Below the pieces are notes generated by a model. That model saw only the letters and a list, made by a program, of their open reading frames with translations, was not told where the DNA came from and ran no database searches. A program made the translations under genes and the position numbers. This document shows, in pieces, positions 16,552 through 27,608 of a DNA stretch of 49,183 nucleotides. This stretch comes from Terriglobia bacterium (GTDB taxonomy: Bacteria > Acidobacteriota > Terriglobia > Bryobacterales > Bryobacteraceae). Numbering within the stretch: position 1 is the first letter of the stretch; the number at the start of each line of letters is the position of its first letter. Location: NCBI GenBank assembly GCA_020073365.1, contig JAIQFL010000034.1:1-49183 (forward strand), written 5' to 3'.

Positions 16552-19500
16552 ATGCGCAGTTTGATGGCGGCAGCTCTTCTGATACTCGCCAGCAGTTCAT
16601 CGGCGTTTGCCAAAGTGGTGGTCTTCTGGCAAGAAGGCTTTCCGACGGTCGCCAGCCAGCCCATTGCCCGCGAGTCGTTGGCTAAGGCGCTCGATGGCGC
16701 GGACGCGGTATTCAGCGGCATCGACGGCTTGCGCGACCGGGCCACGCTCACAGGGGCGGACCTTCTGGTATTGCCGTACGGTTCCGCGACGCCAACGGAT
16801 GCATGGAGCGGCATTCAAGCCTATCTCCGAGCGGGCGGCAACGTCTTGGTCTTGGGCGGCCAGCCGTTTCGAGTTCCAGTGACGGCAGTCAATGGCAAGT
16901 TTCGCGAGGCCCGGCCGCAGGATACTTATTCTCGCGACATGGGCATCCAACATTCCTACGAGCTGCCCCGGCAGGATGGCACGAAGTTTGCGTGGAGACT
17001 GGGCTATGCGTTCCTGCACACGCCCGCTCTTCGCGCGCGCCGATTCTTTGCCATCGAGGGACGCCTGGCTGGCCTCGGCTACATGTTGAACTCCGAGGGC
17101 GTCGAAGTGGCCGCTCCGGTGGTAGTGGCAGACCGCATGGGCGGGCGGGGACCTGGCGCGGGGACCGGCTCGCGAATCGTCATGCTAGATTTCGAGCCGG
17201 CCGAGGGCTACTGGGAGTCGGCGGACGGGATCTCATTGGTTCATGCAACAGCCAGGTATGCCCGCCAGGGCGCGACCGCGTTCACGCTGGAGCTGCAGTT
17301 CTCGACTATCAAGCCGGACGAGACACCCCAGGTCACGATCCATCTCCAGAGCTCCGGACGGGACCGCCAGGCACAGGTACCCGCCGAAGAAGTCAAACTC
17401 GAACTTCTTTCCGGAAGTACTGTGCTGGATACGGCGCGCATTCCCTGGCCGAATACCAACGGGGGTTCGCTGAGCTTTCAGAAAAAGCTGGCGCCCGGTT
17501 TCTACATCGTCCGCGGGGTGTACGAAGACGGTGGGCTGCCGCGCGAATTCTATCAGAACGGCTTCTGGGTGGAAGATGAAAAGCTGTTGTCGTCCGGCCC
17601 GGTCTTGGGCGTGAAAGAGGATTTTCTCACACGCGACGGCAAGCCGTTCTTCCCGGTGGGGACGAATTACTTCACCACGGAAGAAAACGGCTGGGAGTTT
17701 GCCGGGCCGCGGAATGCCTGGATCTGGGAAAGGGATTTCTCGGAAATGGCGAAGCACGGCGTGAGCTTTGTGCGCACCGGCGTGTGGTCGCCCAGCTTGC
17801 GTTTCCTCGACCCTGCCACCGGTGCCGCGTCCGAGAGGTTTCTGCGGAACCTGGAAGCTTACCTGCTCTGCGCGGGACGCCACAACATCATCGTGAACTT
17901 CACTTTCTATGCTTTCGCTCCCCGTCCCGGTTCCGGACCGCTCGGCCAGTTGCCGCTGCCCGGCGAGCCGCCCGCAGCACAGGCGTCAGCGCCGGGTCCG
18001 CAAGCCGGGGGCGGGCGTGGAGGAATGGCCCCACCCGCGCCGGCCGGAGCGAATCCCTATCTGGATCCCGTGGCCATCCGCGCGGAGCTGCATTATGTGC
18101 TCTCGGTGGTGAATCGCTTTAAGAACGTCCCGTGGCTGTCCTGGGATCTCATCAACGAGCCCAGCTTTTCCAATCCGGGACGGCTCTGGAAGGGAAATAC
18201 TCCCAACGGCGACCCGGTGGAGACGGCGGCCTGGCACAAATGGCTGGGGGAGAAATACGGCACCGTCGCAGAGTTGGCCGCGGCCTGGTTGGTTACGCCC
18301 GAGCAGTTGGCAGGCTTCGATAGCGTACCGCTCCCGAGCCAGGCGGACCTGGCTTTCGCCCGATACCGGAATGCCCGGGAGGTCCGGGCGCTCGACTACA
18401 ATCTGTTTGCGCAGGATATGTTCACCCAGTGGGTGCGGTCCATGGTGACGGCAATCCACGGCGCCGGGAGCCGGCAACTGGTCAATGTCGGCCAGGATGA
18501 GGGAGGCGTGACGGATCGCGTGTTGAACCAGTTTTACGCGGCGGGCGGCGTCTCGTTCACCACCAACCACTCGTATTGGAAGGACGACGCGCTGCTGTGG
18601 GATTCGGTGGTGGCGAAGACCCCGGGTGTTCCCAACATCGTCGGCGAGACGGGATACCAGCCGGTCTGGGCCACCGACGGCACATGGCGCTATGACGAAA
18701 TCACGGGCTTCCCGATTCTGGAAAGGAAGTGGGCGCTGGGGTTTGCCGCCGCCAATAGCGGAGCCCTGCAGTGGGACTGGGCGCGGGAAGCGGATTTCGG
18801 CATGAAACGCAGCGACGGATCCGCCAAGATCTGGCAAGCCATGATGCGCGACATGGGACAATTTGCCGAAAAGGCGGCGCCATGGGCCACGGGAGTGGTT
18901 CAGCCGGAAGTGGCCATTGTTCTGCCGCAATCGCTCCAGCTTTCGGTGCTGAATGCGACGGCTCTCGAAGCGCAACAGAAATCGGTGCGGGCGCTCTATC
19001 AATACGCGCGAGCGGAGGCGTACGCCGTGGGAGAATACCAGATCGAACGGCTGGGGAATCCGAGACTGATCATTCTGCCATCGCCCGCCGGCCTGACGCG
19101 GAGCGCGTGGGAGGCGATTCAGGGCAAGGTCGAGGGCGGCGCCACGCTCCTGGTTTCGGGACCCTTTGACGGCGACGCGCATTTCCATCCGACCGGCCGA
19201 CAAACCGCAATCGGGTTGGCTTACGCGTCCGGCCCGTTGACGACTCGGGAGAATCCGCTGAAGTGGCCGGGGGGAGAAACGCGGCTGACCTATGGAGGGG
19301 ATAAGACGACTTTCCTCGATCGCGCGGTCTTGCCGGACGGCAGTGGCTGGGCCGAAAGGACGGTGGGGAAGGGCAGGATTCTGTTTGCGTCTCTGCCGCT
19401 GGAATTAAACGACAACCTGCAGGCGATCGGCGAGGTGTACCGCTACGCGGTAAAGGCTGCCGGCGTGGCTGCAACCTATTCGACCAACGTCCAGGACCCC

Positions 19501-19701
19501 GGCATCCTGATTTGCCCCACGCGATTTCCGCGTGCCACGCTGTACGTTCTGACCTCGGAGTCGAGCCGGCAGGAAGTTTCTTTCCGCGACCAAAAGAGCG
19601 GGAAGCAATTCGCCGGCGGGCTGGACGCGGGGCGCGCGGCGCTGCTCCTCATCGCGGAGGATGGCGGCGTGCTGGCGGCCTACAACTGGACGGGCCGTTA
19701 A
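16552..19701 (+). CDS. secreted clan GH-A glycoside hydrolase (GH5/GH42-like), multidomain
   Basis: 1049 residues with a signal peptide (MRSLMAAALLILASSSSAFA). Residues about 20-230 resemble a glutamine-amidotransferase/ThuA-like fold (VVVFWQEGFPTV; ADLLVLPYG; LRAGGNVLVLGGQPF). A beta-sandwich linker follows, then a TIM barrel opening with FLTRDGKPFFPVGTNYF near 360. Probable catalytic acid/base Glu536 (WDLINEPSF) and nucleophile Glu699 (IVGETGYQP) are spaced as in clan GH-A. A Pro/Gly-rich insert interrupts the barrel at about 465-500. The C-terminal part again has an amidotransferase-like look (PRLIILPSPAGLT, GGATLLVSGPF), as in GH42 beta-galactosidases. It presumably degrades plant or microbial glycans outside the cytoplasm; substrate unknown. 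Confidence 0.75.
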   Translation: MRSLMAAALLILASSSSAFAKVVVFWQEGFPTVASQPIARESLAKALDGADAVFSGIDGLRDRATLTGADLLVLPYGSATPTDAWSGIQAYLRAGGNVLVLGGQPFRVPVTAVNGKFREARPQDTYSRDMGIQHSYELPRQDGTKFAWRLGYAFLHTPALRARRFFAIEGRLAGLGYMLNSEGVEVAAPVVVADRMGGRGPGAGTGSRIVMLDFEPAEGYWESADGISLVHATARYARQGATAFTLELQFSTIKPDETPQVTIHLQSSGRDRQAQVPAEEVKLELLSGSTVLDTARIPWPNTNGGSLSFQKKLAPGFYIVRGVYEDGGLPREFYQNGFWVEDEKLLSSGPVLGVKEDFLTRDGKPFFPVGTNYFTTEENGWEFAGPRNAWIWERDFSEMAKHGVSFVRTGVWSPSLRFLDPATGAASERFLRNLEAYLLCAGRHNIIVNFTFYAFAPRPGSGPLGQLPLPGEPPAAQASAPGPQAGGGRGGMAPPAPAGANPYLDPVAIRAELHYVLSVVNRFKNVPWLSWDLINEPSFSNPGRLWKGNTPNGDPVETAAWHKWLGEKYGTVAELAAAWLVTPEQLAGFDSVPLPSQADLAFARYRNAREVRALDYNLFAQDMFTQWVRSMVTAIHGAGSRQLVNVGQDEGGVTDRVLNQFYAAGGVSFTTNHSYWKDDALLWDSVVAKTPGVPNIVGETGYQPVWATDGTWRYDEITGFPILERKWALGFAAANSGALQWDWAREADFGMKRSDGSAKIWQAMMRDMGQFAEKAAPWATGVVQPEVAIVLPQSLQLSVLNATALEAQQKSVRALYQYARAEAYAVGEYQIERLGNPRLIILPSPAGLTRSAWEAIQGKVEGGATLLVSGPFDGDAHFHPTGRQTAIGLAYASGPLTTRENPLKWPGGETRLTYGGDKTTFLDRAVLPDGSGWAERTVGKGRILFASLPLELNDNLQAIGEVYRYAVKAAGVAATYSTNVQDPGILICPTRFPRATLYVLTSESSRQEVSFRDQKSGKQFAGGLDAGRAALLLIAEDGGVLAAYNWTGR

Positions 19702-19743
19702 GACCAGGTGGCCCGATTAACAGATCGAGCAGAACAGGCGACT

Positions 19744-20703
19744 TTACCATCGGTATAGTGTTGCGCCCCAGGTCCACCCGGCGCCGATGGCCGCGAACAG
19801 CAGCAGATCGTTCTGGTGGATGAGTCCGCGGCGGTTTACCTGATCCAGCATCAGCGGGATGCTGGCGCCGGCAGTGTTCGCGTGCAACTCCAGATTGGTC
19901 TGCAGTCGGGAATAGGGGACGTTGAGTACCTCAGCGGCGCGCTTGAGCACGTGAGCGGAGGCCTGGTGCGGGATGATCATCGAAACATCCTCCACCCCCA
20001 GCCGGTTCACGCAGAGAATCTGCCGGATACACTCGGGAAGCGCGGCTGTGGCTTTCTCGTAAACCGCCTTTCCGTTCATCGTGAAATAAGCGTCCTTTGG
20101 GAAGACCGTGAAATCGTCCATTCCCGCGCCGTCAGCGAAGAGAATGCTGGAGAACAGCCCATTTTTCCGATCGTCCCTCTCGAGCACCACGGCGCCGCTG
20201 CCGTCGCCGAAGAACACGCAGTTGCGGTGATTCCAATCCGTCACTTTGGAGAAGGTGTCGGCGCCGATGACCAGCGCATGGTGGTACACCCCGTTCTGGA
20301 TGAATTGGCCGGCAATCGTCATGCCGTAAAGAAACCCGGAACACACGGCCGCCACGTCGAACGCGGGGCATCCGTTCCGAATGCCCATCTTGGCCTGCGC
20401 CATGCTTGCCGCTGAGGGCATCATGCGGTCGGGTGTCGAAGTGGCCACGATGATGAGGTCGATTTCGTTGGGTTCCAGGCCCGCCGCAGCGATGGCGTTC
20501 AGCCCGGCACAGGCAGCCAGGTCCGATGTGAACTCCTCCGGGGCCGCGACGCGCCGCTGGCGAATTCCCAGGTGTTCGACGACCCACTCCGGAGAGGTTG
20601 GCAGGTTGCCGACGATTTCTTCGTTGGTCAGAATCTTGGCCGGAGCATACGAACCGGTCGATTTGATGCGGACGCTATCAAACCGGCAGTTTCCGTTTGT
20701 CAT
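19744..20703 (-). CDS. beta-ketoacyl-ACP synthase III (FabH-like)
   Basis: 319 residues, the full family length, with an intact Cys-His-Asn triad: Cys121 (DVAAVCSGF), His246 (IIPHQASAH) and Asn276 (LHANTAGASIP). The opening STGSYAPAKILTNEEI and GDGSGAVVLE also fit. The enzyme condenses acetyl- or another acyl-CoA with malonyl-ACP to start fatty-acid or related synthesis. A GAAGGGGG ribosome site precedes the ATG. It is not among other fab genes: it follows a Panacea-domain gene by 36 bp on the same strand, so the two are probably co-transcribed. It could be a housekeeping FabH, a pathway-specific KASIII, or the functional partner of the Panacea protein. Confidence 0.88.
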   Translation of the reverse strand: MTNGNCRFDSVRIKSTGSYAPAKILTNEEIVGNLPTSPEWVVEHLGIRQRRVAAPEEFTSDLAACAGLNAIAAAGLEPNEIDLIIVATSTPDRMMPSAASMAQAKMGIRNGCPAFDVAAVCSGFLYGMTIAGQFIQNGVYHHALVIGADTFSKVTDWNHRNCVFFGDGSGAVVLERDDRKNGLFSSILFADGAGMDDFTVFPKDAYFTMNGKAVYEKATAALPECIRQILCVNRLGVEDVSMIIPHQASAHVLKRAAEVLNVPYSRLQTNLELHANTAGASIPLMLDQVNRRGLIHQNDLLLFAAIGAGWTWGATLYRW

Positions 20704-20739
20704 GGTGCCCCCTTCCAGTAATGGAGGGTTGTGATTTCA

Positions 20740-21288
20740 CTAAACGAGGACTCGTTCTTCGAGGGCCGCGGACTCCAGCGCTTCTTCTACCGCGGAGATT
20801 TCCTTTTCGGTCTTATCAGCGGCCTTAAGGATGTCACGGCACTCGATGGGCAAGGCGCCTCCATCCGGATAAGTCCACTCGGGTAGACTTCGGGTGTAGT
20901 CCACGACCCTCCACCGGTTCTGGAGACCATGCTGCGCGAAGACTTCATCGATCAGTTCCTGTTCCGGACGGGACAGTTCTGCGCTTCCGGGATCGCCCAG
21001 CAGACGAACTTCATAATTCTCAGGGTTAGAGATGAACTTTCGCCAGATCCGGAAAGAATTCGGCGGCGGCTCGTTCCGGATCAAATCGTAGATCCGGCTG
21101 ACAACCGGACCGTTGTCCATGGAGACGTAGCGATCCGTGGTGATCGGGCGTCCCCAGCGAATGAGAGCATCGCGATCGGCCAGGTACAGAAGCTTGATGA
21201 GCTTGACATAGCTCATGGTTCCGCCGCGAAGGGTTAAGAGACGCGCGGCGGCCTGGGTTGCCTTGGCCTCGTTGAAGAGCAGCATCAT
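20740..21288 (-). CDS. Panacea-domain (SocA-like, DUF4065) protein
   Basis: 182 residues. The opening FNEAKATQAAARLLTLRGG, then MSYVKLIKLLYLADRDAL, GRPITTDRYVSMDNGPVVSRIYDLI, is diagnostic of the Panacea/DUF4065 family. Family members include the SocA antitoxin, which brings its toxin to ClpXP, and PanA antitoxins that neutralise unrelated toxins. No recognisable toxin adjoins it; the downstream co-directional gene is a ketoacyl-ACP synthase III. Two 9-bp direct repeats lie just upstream of the start (21318-21336). Two adjacent ATGs (21288, 21285) are possible starts. An antitoxin role is inferred from the family. Confidence 0.85.
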   Translation of the reverse strand: MMLLFNEAKATQAAARLLTLRGGTMSYVKLIKLLYLADRDALIRWGRPITTDRYVSMDNGPVVSRIYDLIRNEPPPNSFRIWRKFISNPENYEVRLLGDPGSAELSRPEQELIDEVFAQHGLQNRWRVVDYTRSLPEWTYPDGGALPIECRDILKAADKTEKEISAVEEALESAALEERVLV

Positions 21289-21317
21289 AAAGCCACCGTT
21301 AGAGTGCCGTTGGGTGC

Positions 21318-21336
21318 TAAAGAGTATTAAAGAGTA
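21318..21336 (-). promoter_or_regulatory. operator-like direct repeats upstream of the Panacea gene
   Basis: TAAAGAGTA occurs twice, at 21318-21326 and 21328-21336, with a 10-bp period (one helical turn), 30 bp upstream of the Panacea start in an AT-rich stretch that may also hold its promoter. Such spacing fits cooperative repressor binding on one face of the DNA. Confidence 0.45.
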
Positions 21337-21427
21337 GTTTATCTGAATATCGTAACGGAGGTCAATGAGAATGCGCGGAATCCGCCATCACGCGCGGGTG
21401 GGTGGTGCTGTAAATTACAATTCGCGC

Positions 21428-22084
21428 CTACCGCATGTAGAACAGGCTCAGGCGCGGCAGGCCGGCTTTCTCCAACAGGTTGCGCTCCAGGTACTGCTTT
21501 TCGAGCATGGTCAGTTGGTCGGCGGTCATCTTGCTGCGATAGGGGCGCAACTGGCGGTCCAGGTCCTGGCGCGAGGCTAGCATTTCTTCTTCGCTCTGCC
21601 GGGTGCGGGCGGCGGCGATCATTTTCTCTTCCAGTACCGTCAGGCGCTGCTCCAGGGCTTCCAGGTCGGAGTAGTGTTGCGCCACATCGGCGGCAAGTTT
21701 GCGAAGCGACGCCCGAAGCTCTTCATACTCGGCCGGAAGCGCGACGGCGTTATTCTCCAGGTAGGCGCGCAGTTCGTCGAGCGAAAATGGCGGAGCGGTC
21801 TCCTTGCGCACCTTGGGCTGCGCGGTTCCGGCCATGATCTGCGCCTCGGTGAGCACCGCCTGGGCGCAGAAAGCCAGGGAGTTCACCATCTGGGTCTTGA
21901 TCTTGCGGCCGCGCCATTTCTCGAAGGCCGCGTCAATGCCGCGCAGCACCGCTTCGAGCGGAACGCCGGAAAGGTTCCACGATTCCACCAGCGCCCAATC
22001 GAGCGGCGAGAGCAAAAAGAGGCTGGTGCCGCGAACCCGCCGGAAGTGCTCCTCGATTTCAGTGTAGTAGTTGAAATAGTTCAC
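21428..22084 (-). CDS. hypothetical protein, helical with coiled coil
   Basis: 218 residues from a GTG start that overlaps the coaX stop (GTGA). The first 80 residues form a compact helical segment (YFNYYTEIEEHFRRVRGT, then SPLDWALVESWNLSGVPLEAVLRGIDAAFEKW) resembling a DnaA/DnaD-like helical module; residues about 120-185 are coiled-coil-like (EELRASLRKLAADVAQ; LEALEQRLTVLEEKM). I do not recognise a named family. It is the last gene of the valS-nadC-birA-coaX operon. Confidence 0.75.
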   Translation of the reverse strand: MNYFNYYTEIEEHFRRVRGTSLFLLSPLDWALVESWNLSGVPLEAVLRGIDAAFEKWRGRKIKTQMVNSLAFCAQAVLTEAQIMAGTAQPKVRKETAPPFSLDELRAYLENNAVALPAEYEELRASLRKLAADVAQHYSDLEALEQRLTVLEEKMIAAARTRQSEEEMLASRQDLDRQLRPYRSKMTADQLTMLEKQYLERNLLEKAGLPRLSLFYMR

Positions 22085-22863
22085 TGGGGTGCCCTGAGGC
22101 GACGGTTTCGCTCCCAGATCATTTCCAACCCTTCCAGCGTGAGGTGCTCGTCCACGGTCTTGAGAAAGCGTGAGCCGCTGACGATCAGATGCGCCTGGCC
22201 GCCGGTAGCAACGGCCTTGGTCTCCGGGCCGAGCTTCTGAATGACGCGCTCCAGGATCCCGTCGATCATCCCGATCGCGCCGAAGTACAGGCCGGACTGG
22301 ATGCTGGCCACGGTGTTGGTGCCCACCACATCGGTGGGCGGCCGGAAATCGACCAGGGGGAGACGCGCCGTCTTGCTGAACAGGGCTTCGATGGAGATTC
22401 CGATGCCCACGGCGATGGCGCCGCCGAGATACTCGGCGTCCTTAGAGATGACGTCGAAGTTGATGGTGGTGCCGAGATCCACGATGACGCACGGGCCCCC
22501 GTACTTGTAGAAGCCGGCTACGCCGTTGACCAGGCGGTCGGCGCCCACTTCGTTGGGGTTGTCGTAGCGGATGGCCAGGCCGATATCGGTGTGCGGCCCC
22601 ACGAACATGGCATCGGTGTGGAAGTAGCGCTGCGCCATGAAGGCGAGCGTGCTGTCGATGGGGGGCACCACGCTGGAGATAATCATGCCGTCCACGGTCG
22701 CAATATCGAGACCGGCGGGCGAGAACAGGTTGCGCAACAGGATGCCCCATTCATCCGCGGTCTGTTCGTGAACGGTGCGCAGCCGCCACTGGCAAACCAG
22801 GTTGCGGCCTTCGAAAGCTCCAATCGTGATATTGCTGTTACCTGCGTCAAGAGCCAGCAGCAC
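22081..22863 (-). CDS. coaX: type III pantothenate kinase
   Basis: 260 residues from GTG 22863, chosen because GGGAGG stands 5 bp upstream and the protein then opens with LLALDAGNSNITIGAF, the CoaX phosphate-binding motif; a TTG at 22878 is possible but less conventional. It phosphorylates pantothenate, the first step of CoA synthesis. Other family marks are GADRLVNGVAGFYKYGG, IVDLGTTINFDVI and GGAIAVGIGISIEALF, and TGGQAHLI near the C-terminus. It overlaps birA by 17 bp and the next gene by GTGA. Cytoplasmic. Confidence 0.93.
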   Translation of the reverse strand: MLLALDAGNSNITIGAFEGRNLVCQWRLRTVHEQTADEWGILLRNLFSPAGLDIATVDGMIISSVVPPIDSTLAFMAQRYFHTDAMFVGPHTDIGLAIRYDNPNEVGADRLVNGVAGFYKYGGPCVIVDLGTTINFDVISKDAEYLGGAIAVGIGISIEALFSKTARLPLVDFRPPTDVVGTNTVASIQSGLYFGAIGMIDGILERVIQKLGPETKAVATGGQAHLIVSGSRFLKTVDEHLTLEGLEMIWERNRRLRAPQ

Positions 22864-23566
22864 GTACGCCTCCCGCAAGAATCAGGGTATCGGTTCCGTC
22901 GTCTTTCCGCACGATCAGGAAGCCCGAGGGGTCCAGCCCGGCGGTGGTTCCCTGGATGACGCCGCCAGGCTGGTGGATGCTGACGCGCCTTCCCGCGGCG
23001 TAGCTGGAGGCGTGCGTGAAGAGGCGGAGGATGGAGTCCGAATCCTCTCGCGCGAAGGTCTCGATGGCAGGCAGCAGCGCGAGGAGGATCTCAGTGACAC
23101 AGGCCTCCTGGCCAGTGTGCAGCTTGAGCGAGGTCGCCTCCGACGCCAGTTCCGCGGGAAACGCGGTCTGGTTTACGTTGATGCCGATGCCGGCGATGGC
23201 CTTGCCATCCACCAACTGCACCAGAATTCCGGCTACCTTTTTCCCGCCGAGCATCACATCGTTGGGCCAACGCAGATCGCAGGCCAGGCTAGTGGCGCGC
23301 GCGATGGCCTCCGCCGTGGCCAGCCCGAGGGCCAGCGTGAGAACCGGGGCGGGTTCCAGCACAAGGGAACAGTAGATGCCCGAGCCCTCTTCGGAGTGCC
23401 AGGAGTGTCCGTGGCGGCCCTGGCCCGCGGTCTGCTCGCCGGCGATTACCACGGTGCCGATGGGGAGCCCGGCTGCGACGGTCATGCTCGAATCGATGCT
23501 GGGATAGTATTCGATCGGGCGGCCCGGGAATTCGGCGCGGATGCGGGCGATATCGAGAGGGGTCAC
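22847..23566 (-). CDS. birA: biotin--[acetyl-CoA-carboxylase] ligase
   Basis: 239 residues from GTG 23566. The ligase domain is complete: GQGRHGHSW at 48-56 (biotinyl-AMP loop), RWPNDVMLGGKKVAGILV at about 99-116, GIGINVNQ near 127-133, and a small C-terminal SH3-like domain (GVIQGTTAGLDPSGFLIV). There is no N-terminal helix-turn-helix, so it is a ligase only, not a repressor. The open frame extends further upstream, but that part is translated hairpin repeat and is not part of the gene. Confidence 0.93.
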   Translation of the reverse strand: MTPLDIARIRAEFPGRPIEYYPSIDSSMTVAAGLPIGTVVIAGEQTAGQGRHGHSWHSEEGSGIYCSLVLEPAPVLTLALGLATAEAIARATSLACDLRWPNDVMLGGKKVAGILVQLVDGKAIAGIGINVNQTAFPAELASEATSLKLHTGQEACVTEILLALLPAIETFAREDSDSILRLFTHASSYAAGRRVSIHQPGGVIQGTTAGLDPSGFLIVRKDDGTDTLILAGGVRAAGS

Positions 23567-23580
23567 GGAAGCTCCGGATA

Positions 23581-23678
23581 GTGGGGCAGGATGGTATCCT
23601 GCGCGCCCATTGGGGGTGCCCACTGGGCCCGGCGCGGGCGGGTTAACAACCCGCCCGCAGGTTGACAACCTGCCCCAC
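23581..23678. repeat. 98-bp composite hairpin element, GTGGGGC...GCCCCAC
   Basis: The ends GTGGGGC (23581) and GCCCCAC (23672-23678) are inverted repeats. Inside are serial hairpins: AGGATGGTATCCT, GCCCATTGGGGGTGCCCACTGGGC-like pairing, GCGGGCGGGTT/AACCCGCCCGC and AGGTTGACAACCT. It fills the birA-nadC gap. The same frame and size recur at 41473-41569. Confidence 0.75.
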
Positions 23679-23681
23679 AAG

Positions 23682-24476
23682 TCACACCAGCTCCAAGCGG
23701 AAACTGATGTCCATGGCTCGCGCGGAATGTGTAATCGCGCCGGACGAGACAAAGTCCGCCCCCGTCTCCGCGTAGGCGCGAACGTTCTCCAGGTTGATGC
23801 CGCCGGACAGTTCGACCTTGGCCCGGCCCCCGATCTCACGGACCCACTCGGCGGCCTCCTGGGGCGTGAGGTTATCCAGCAGCAGGTGCTCAGCGCCGGC
23901 TGCGAGCGCCTGGCGCAACTCTTCGCGGGTGCGGACTTCGATCTCGATCGGCAAACCGCTGGCTCGCGCCCGGTCTATGGCTTGGCGCACGCCGCCGGCC
24001 GCGGCGATGTGGTTGTTCTTGATCAGGACGGCATCGAACAAGCCCAGGCGATGGTTGGTAACGCCGCCCGCGCGGGCCGCCATTTTCTCCAGGCGGCGCA
24101 GGCCGGGCGTGGTCTTGCGGGTATCCAGCACACGGCATTGGGTTCCGGCGACCGCGTCGGCGTAGCGGCGCGCCAGGGTGGCCACACCGCTCAGACGCTG
24201 CAGAAAGTTCAGCGCCACGCGTTCGCGCTCCAGCAGCATGCGCGCACGGCCGGAGACTTCCGCGATCACTTCGCCCTCGGCACACCCGTCACCATCCCGC
24301 TTGCGGAGACGCACCGTTTCGTAGAGTTCGGCCAACAGTTCGAGGCCTGCAACGATCAGGGGTTCGCGCGCCACAAAACGCCCGCTGGCCTCCTGCGATT
24401 CGGGTATACATGCCGCCGTCGTGACGTCGCCCGAACCGATGTCCTCATCCAGAGCGAGGCGCACGATTTCGGTCAT
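23682..24476 (-). CDS. nadC: nicotinate-nucleotide pyrophosphorylase (quinolinate phosphoribosyltransferase)
   Basis: 264 residues. It makes nicotinate mononucleotide from quinolinate and PRPP in NAD synthesis. Motifs: DEDIGSGDVTT at the N-terminus, ERVALNFLQRLSGVAT, DTRKTTPGLRRLEKMA (phosphate and quinolinate binding), GGVTNHRLGLFDAVLIKNNH, LLDN, and the C-terminal VELSGGINLENVRAYAETG. The ATG abuts the valS stop (TAAATG), indicating co-transcription with valS. Cytoplasmic. Confidence 0.95.
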   Translation of the reverse strand: MTEIVRLALDEDIGSGDVTTAACIPESQEASGRFVAREPLIVAGLELLAELYETVRLRKRDGDGCAEGEVIAEVSGRARMLLERERVALNFLQRLSGVATLARRYADAVAGTQCRVLDTRKTTPGLRRLEKMAARAGGVTNHRLGLFDAVLIKNNHIAAAGGVRQAIDRARASGLPIEIEVRTREELRQALAAGAEHLLLDNLTPQEAAEWVREIGGRAKVELSGGINLENVRAYAETGADFVSSGAITHSARAMDISFRLELV

Positions 24477-27131
<2,655 letters not shown>

Positions 27132-27284
27132 GGGGAGAAATACCAATATAGCAAGGGTCGGAGGGGGCCTTTCGACGAGGACCAATGCCTCCCATGCCCC
27201 GGGCCGGTTCGGGCGGGTTCCGGATTGTCGCCGGCGCGGGCCATTCGGAGGCACTGGCGGCATGGGGAAGGGAGTCCGTAGGCG

Positions 27285-27355
27285 GAAATGGGTTCGTTTC
27301 GAAGATGGTAAGTGGCTTCGTTTGGTTCGGGTTGGGTAGCGAAATGGGTTCGTTT
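27285..27355. repeat. short direct repeats of GAAATGGGTTCGTTT upstream of valS
   Basis: The 15-mer GAAATGGGTTCGTTT occurs exactly at 27285-27299 and 27341-27355, with a degenerate copy (TAAGTGGCTTCGTTT) at 27309-27323. On the minus strand the unit translates as KRTHF or NEPIS depending on frame. It lies 154-224 bp upstream of valS. The rest of 27132-27547 holds nothing else I can name. Confidence 0.6.
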
Positions 27356-27547
27356 GGTAAATTCTGTTGTGAGGGGTCTGAGGCAGGCTCTGAGCCGGCC
27401 GGAATTGCTCCACTGCGCGTTGGTAGACTCCGTCTGGACATCCAGTTTCAAGGTAGCAGTGAGATGGGACGGGCCTCGTCGGTTGAAGTCTGCATGTGAT
27501 TGATAATGCAGGGAGAAGTTTTTTCCTGAAGGGTGTCACTGTGAGAG

Positions 27548-27608
27548 CGGCCAATCGCATTTCACGGCAGATTCAGCGTAAGCCATTGAGAACAAATGCG
27601 ATTGGCCG
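27548..27608. repeat. 15-bp perfect inverted repeat upstream of valS
   Basis: CGGCCAATCGCATTT at 27548-27562 is the exact reverse complement of 27594-27608, with a 31-base spacer. No T tract follows on either strand, so it is not a simple terminator. It could be the ends of a small element, an operator or a leader structure. It lies about 420 bp upstream of valS. Confidence 0.6.
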
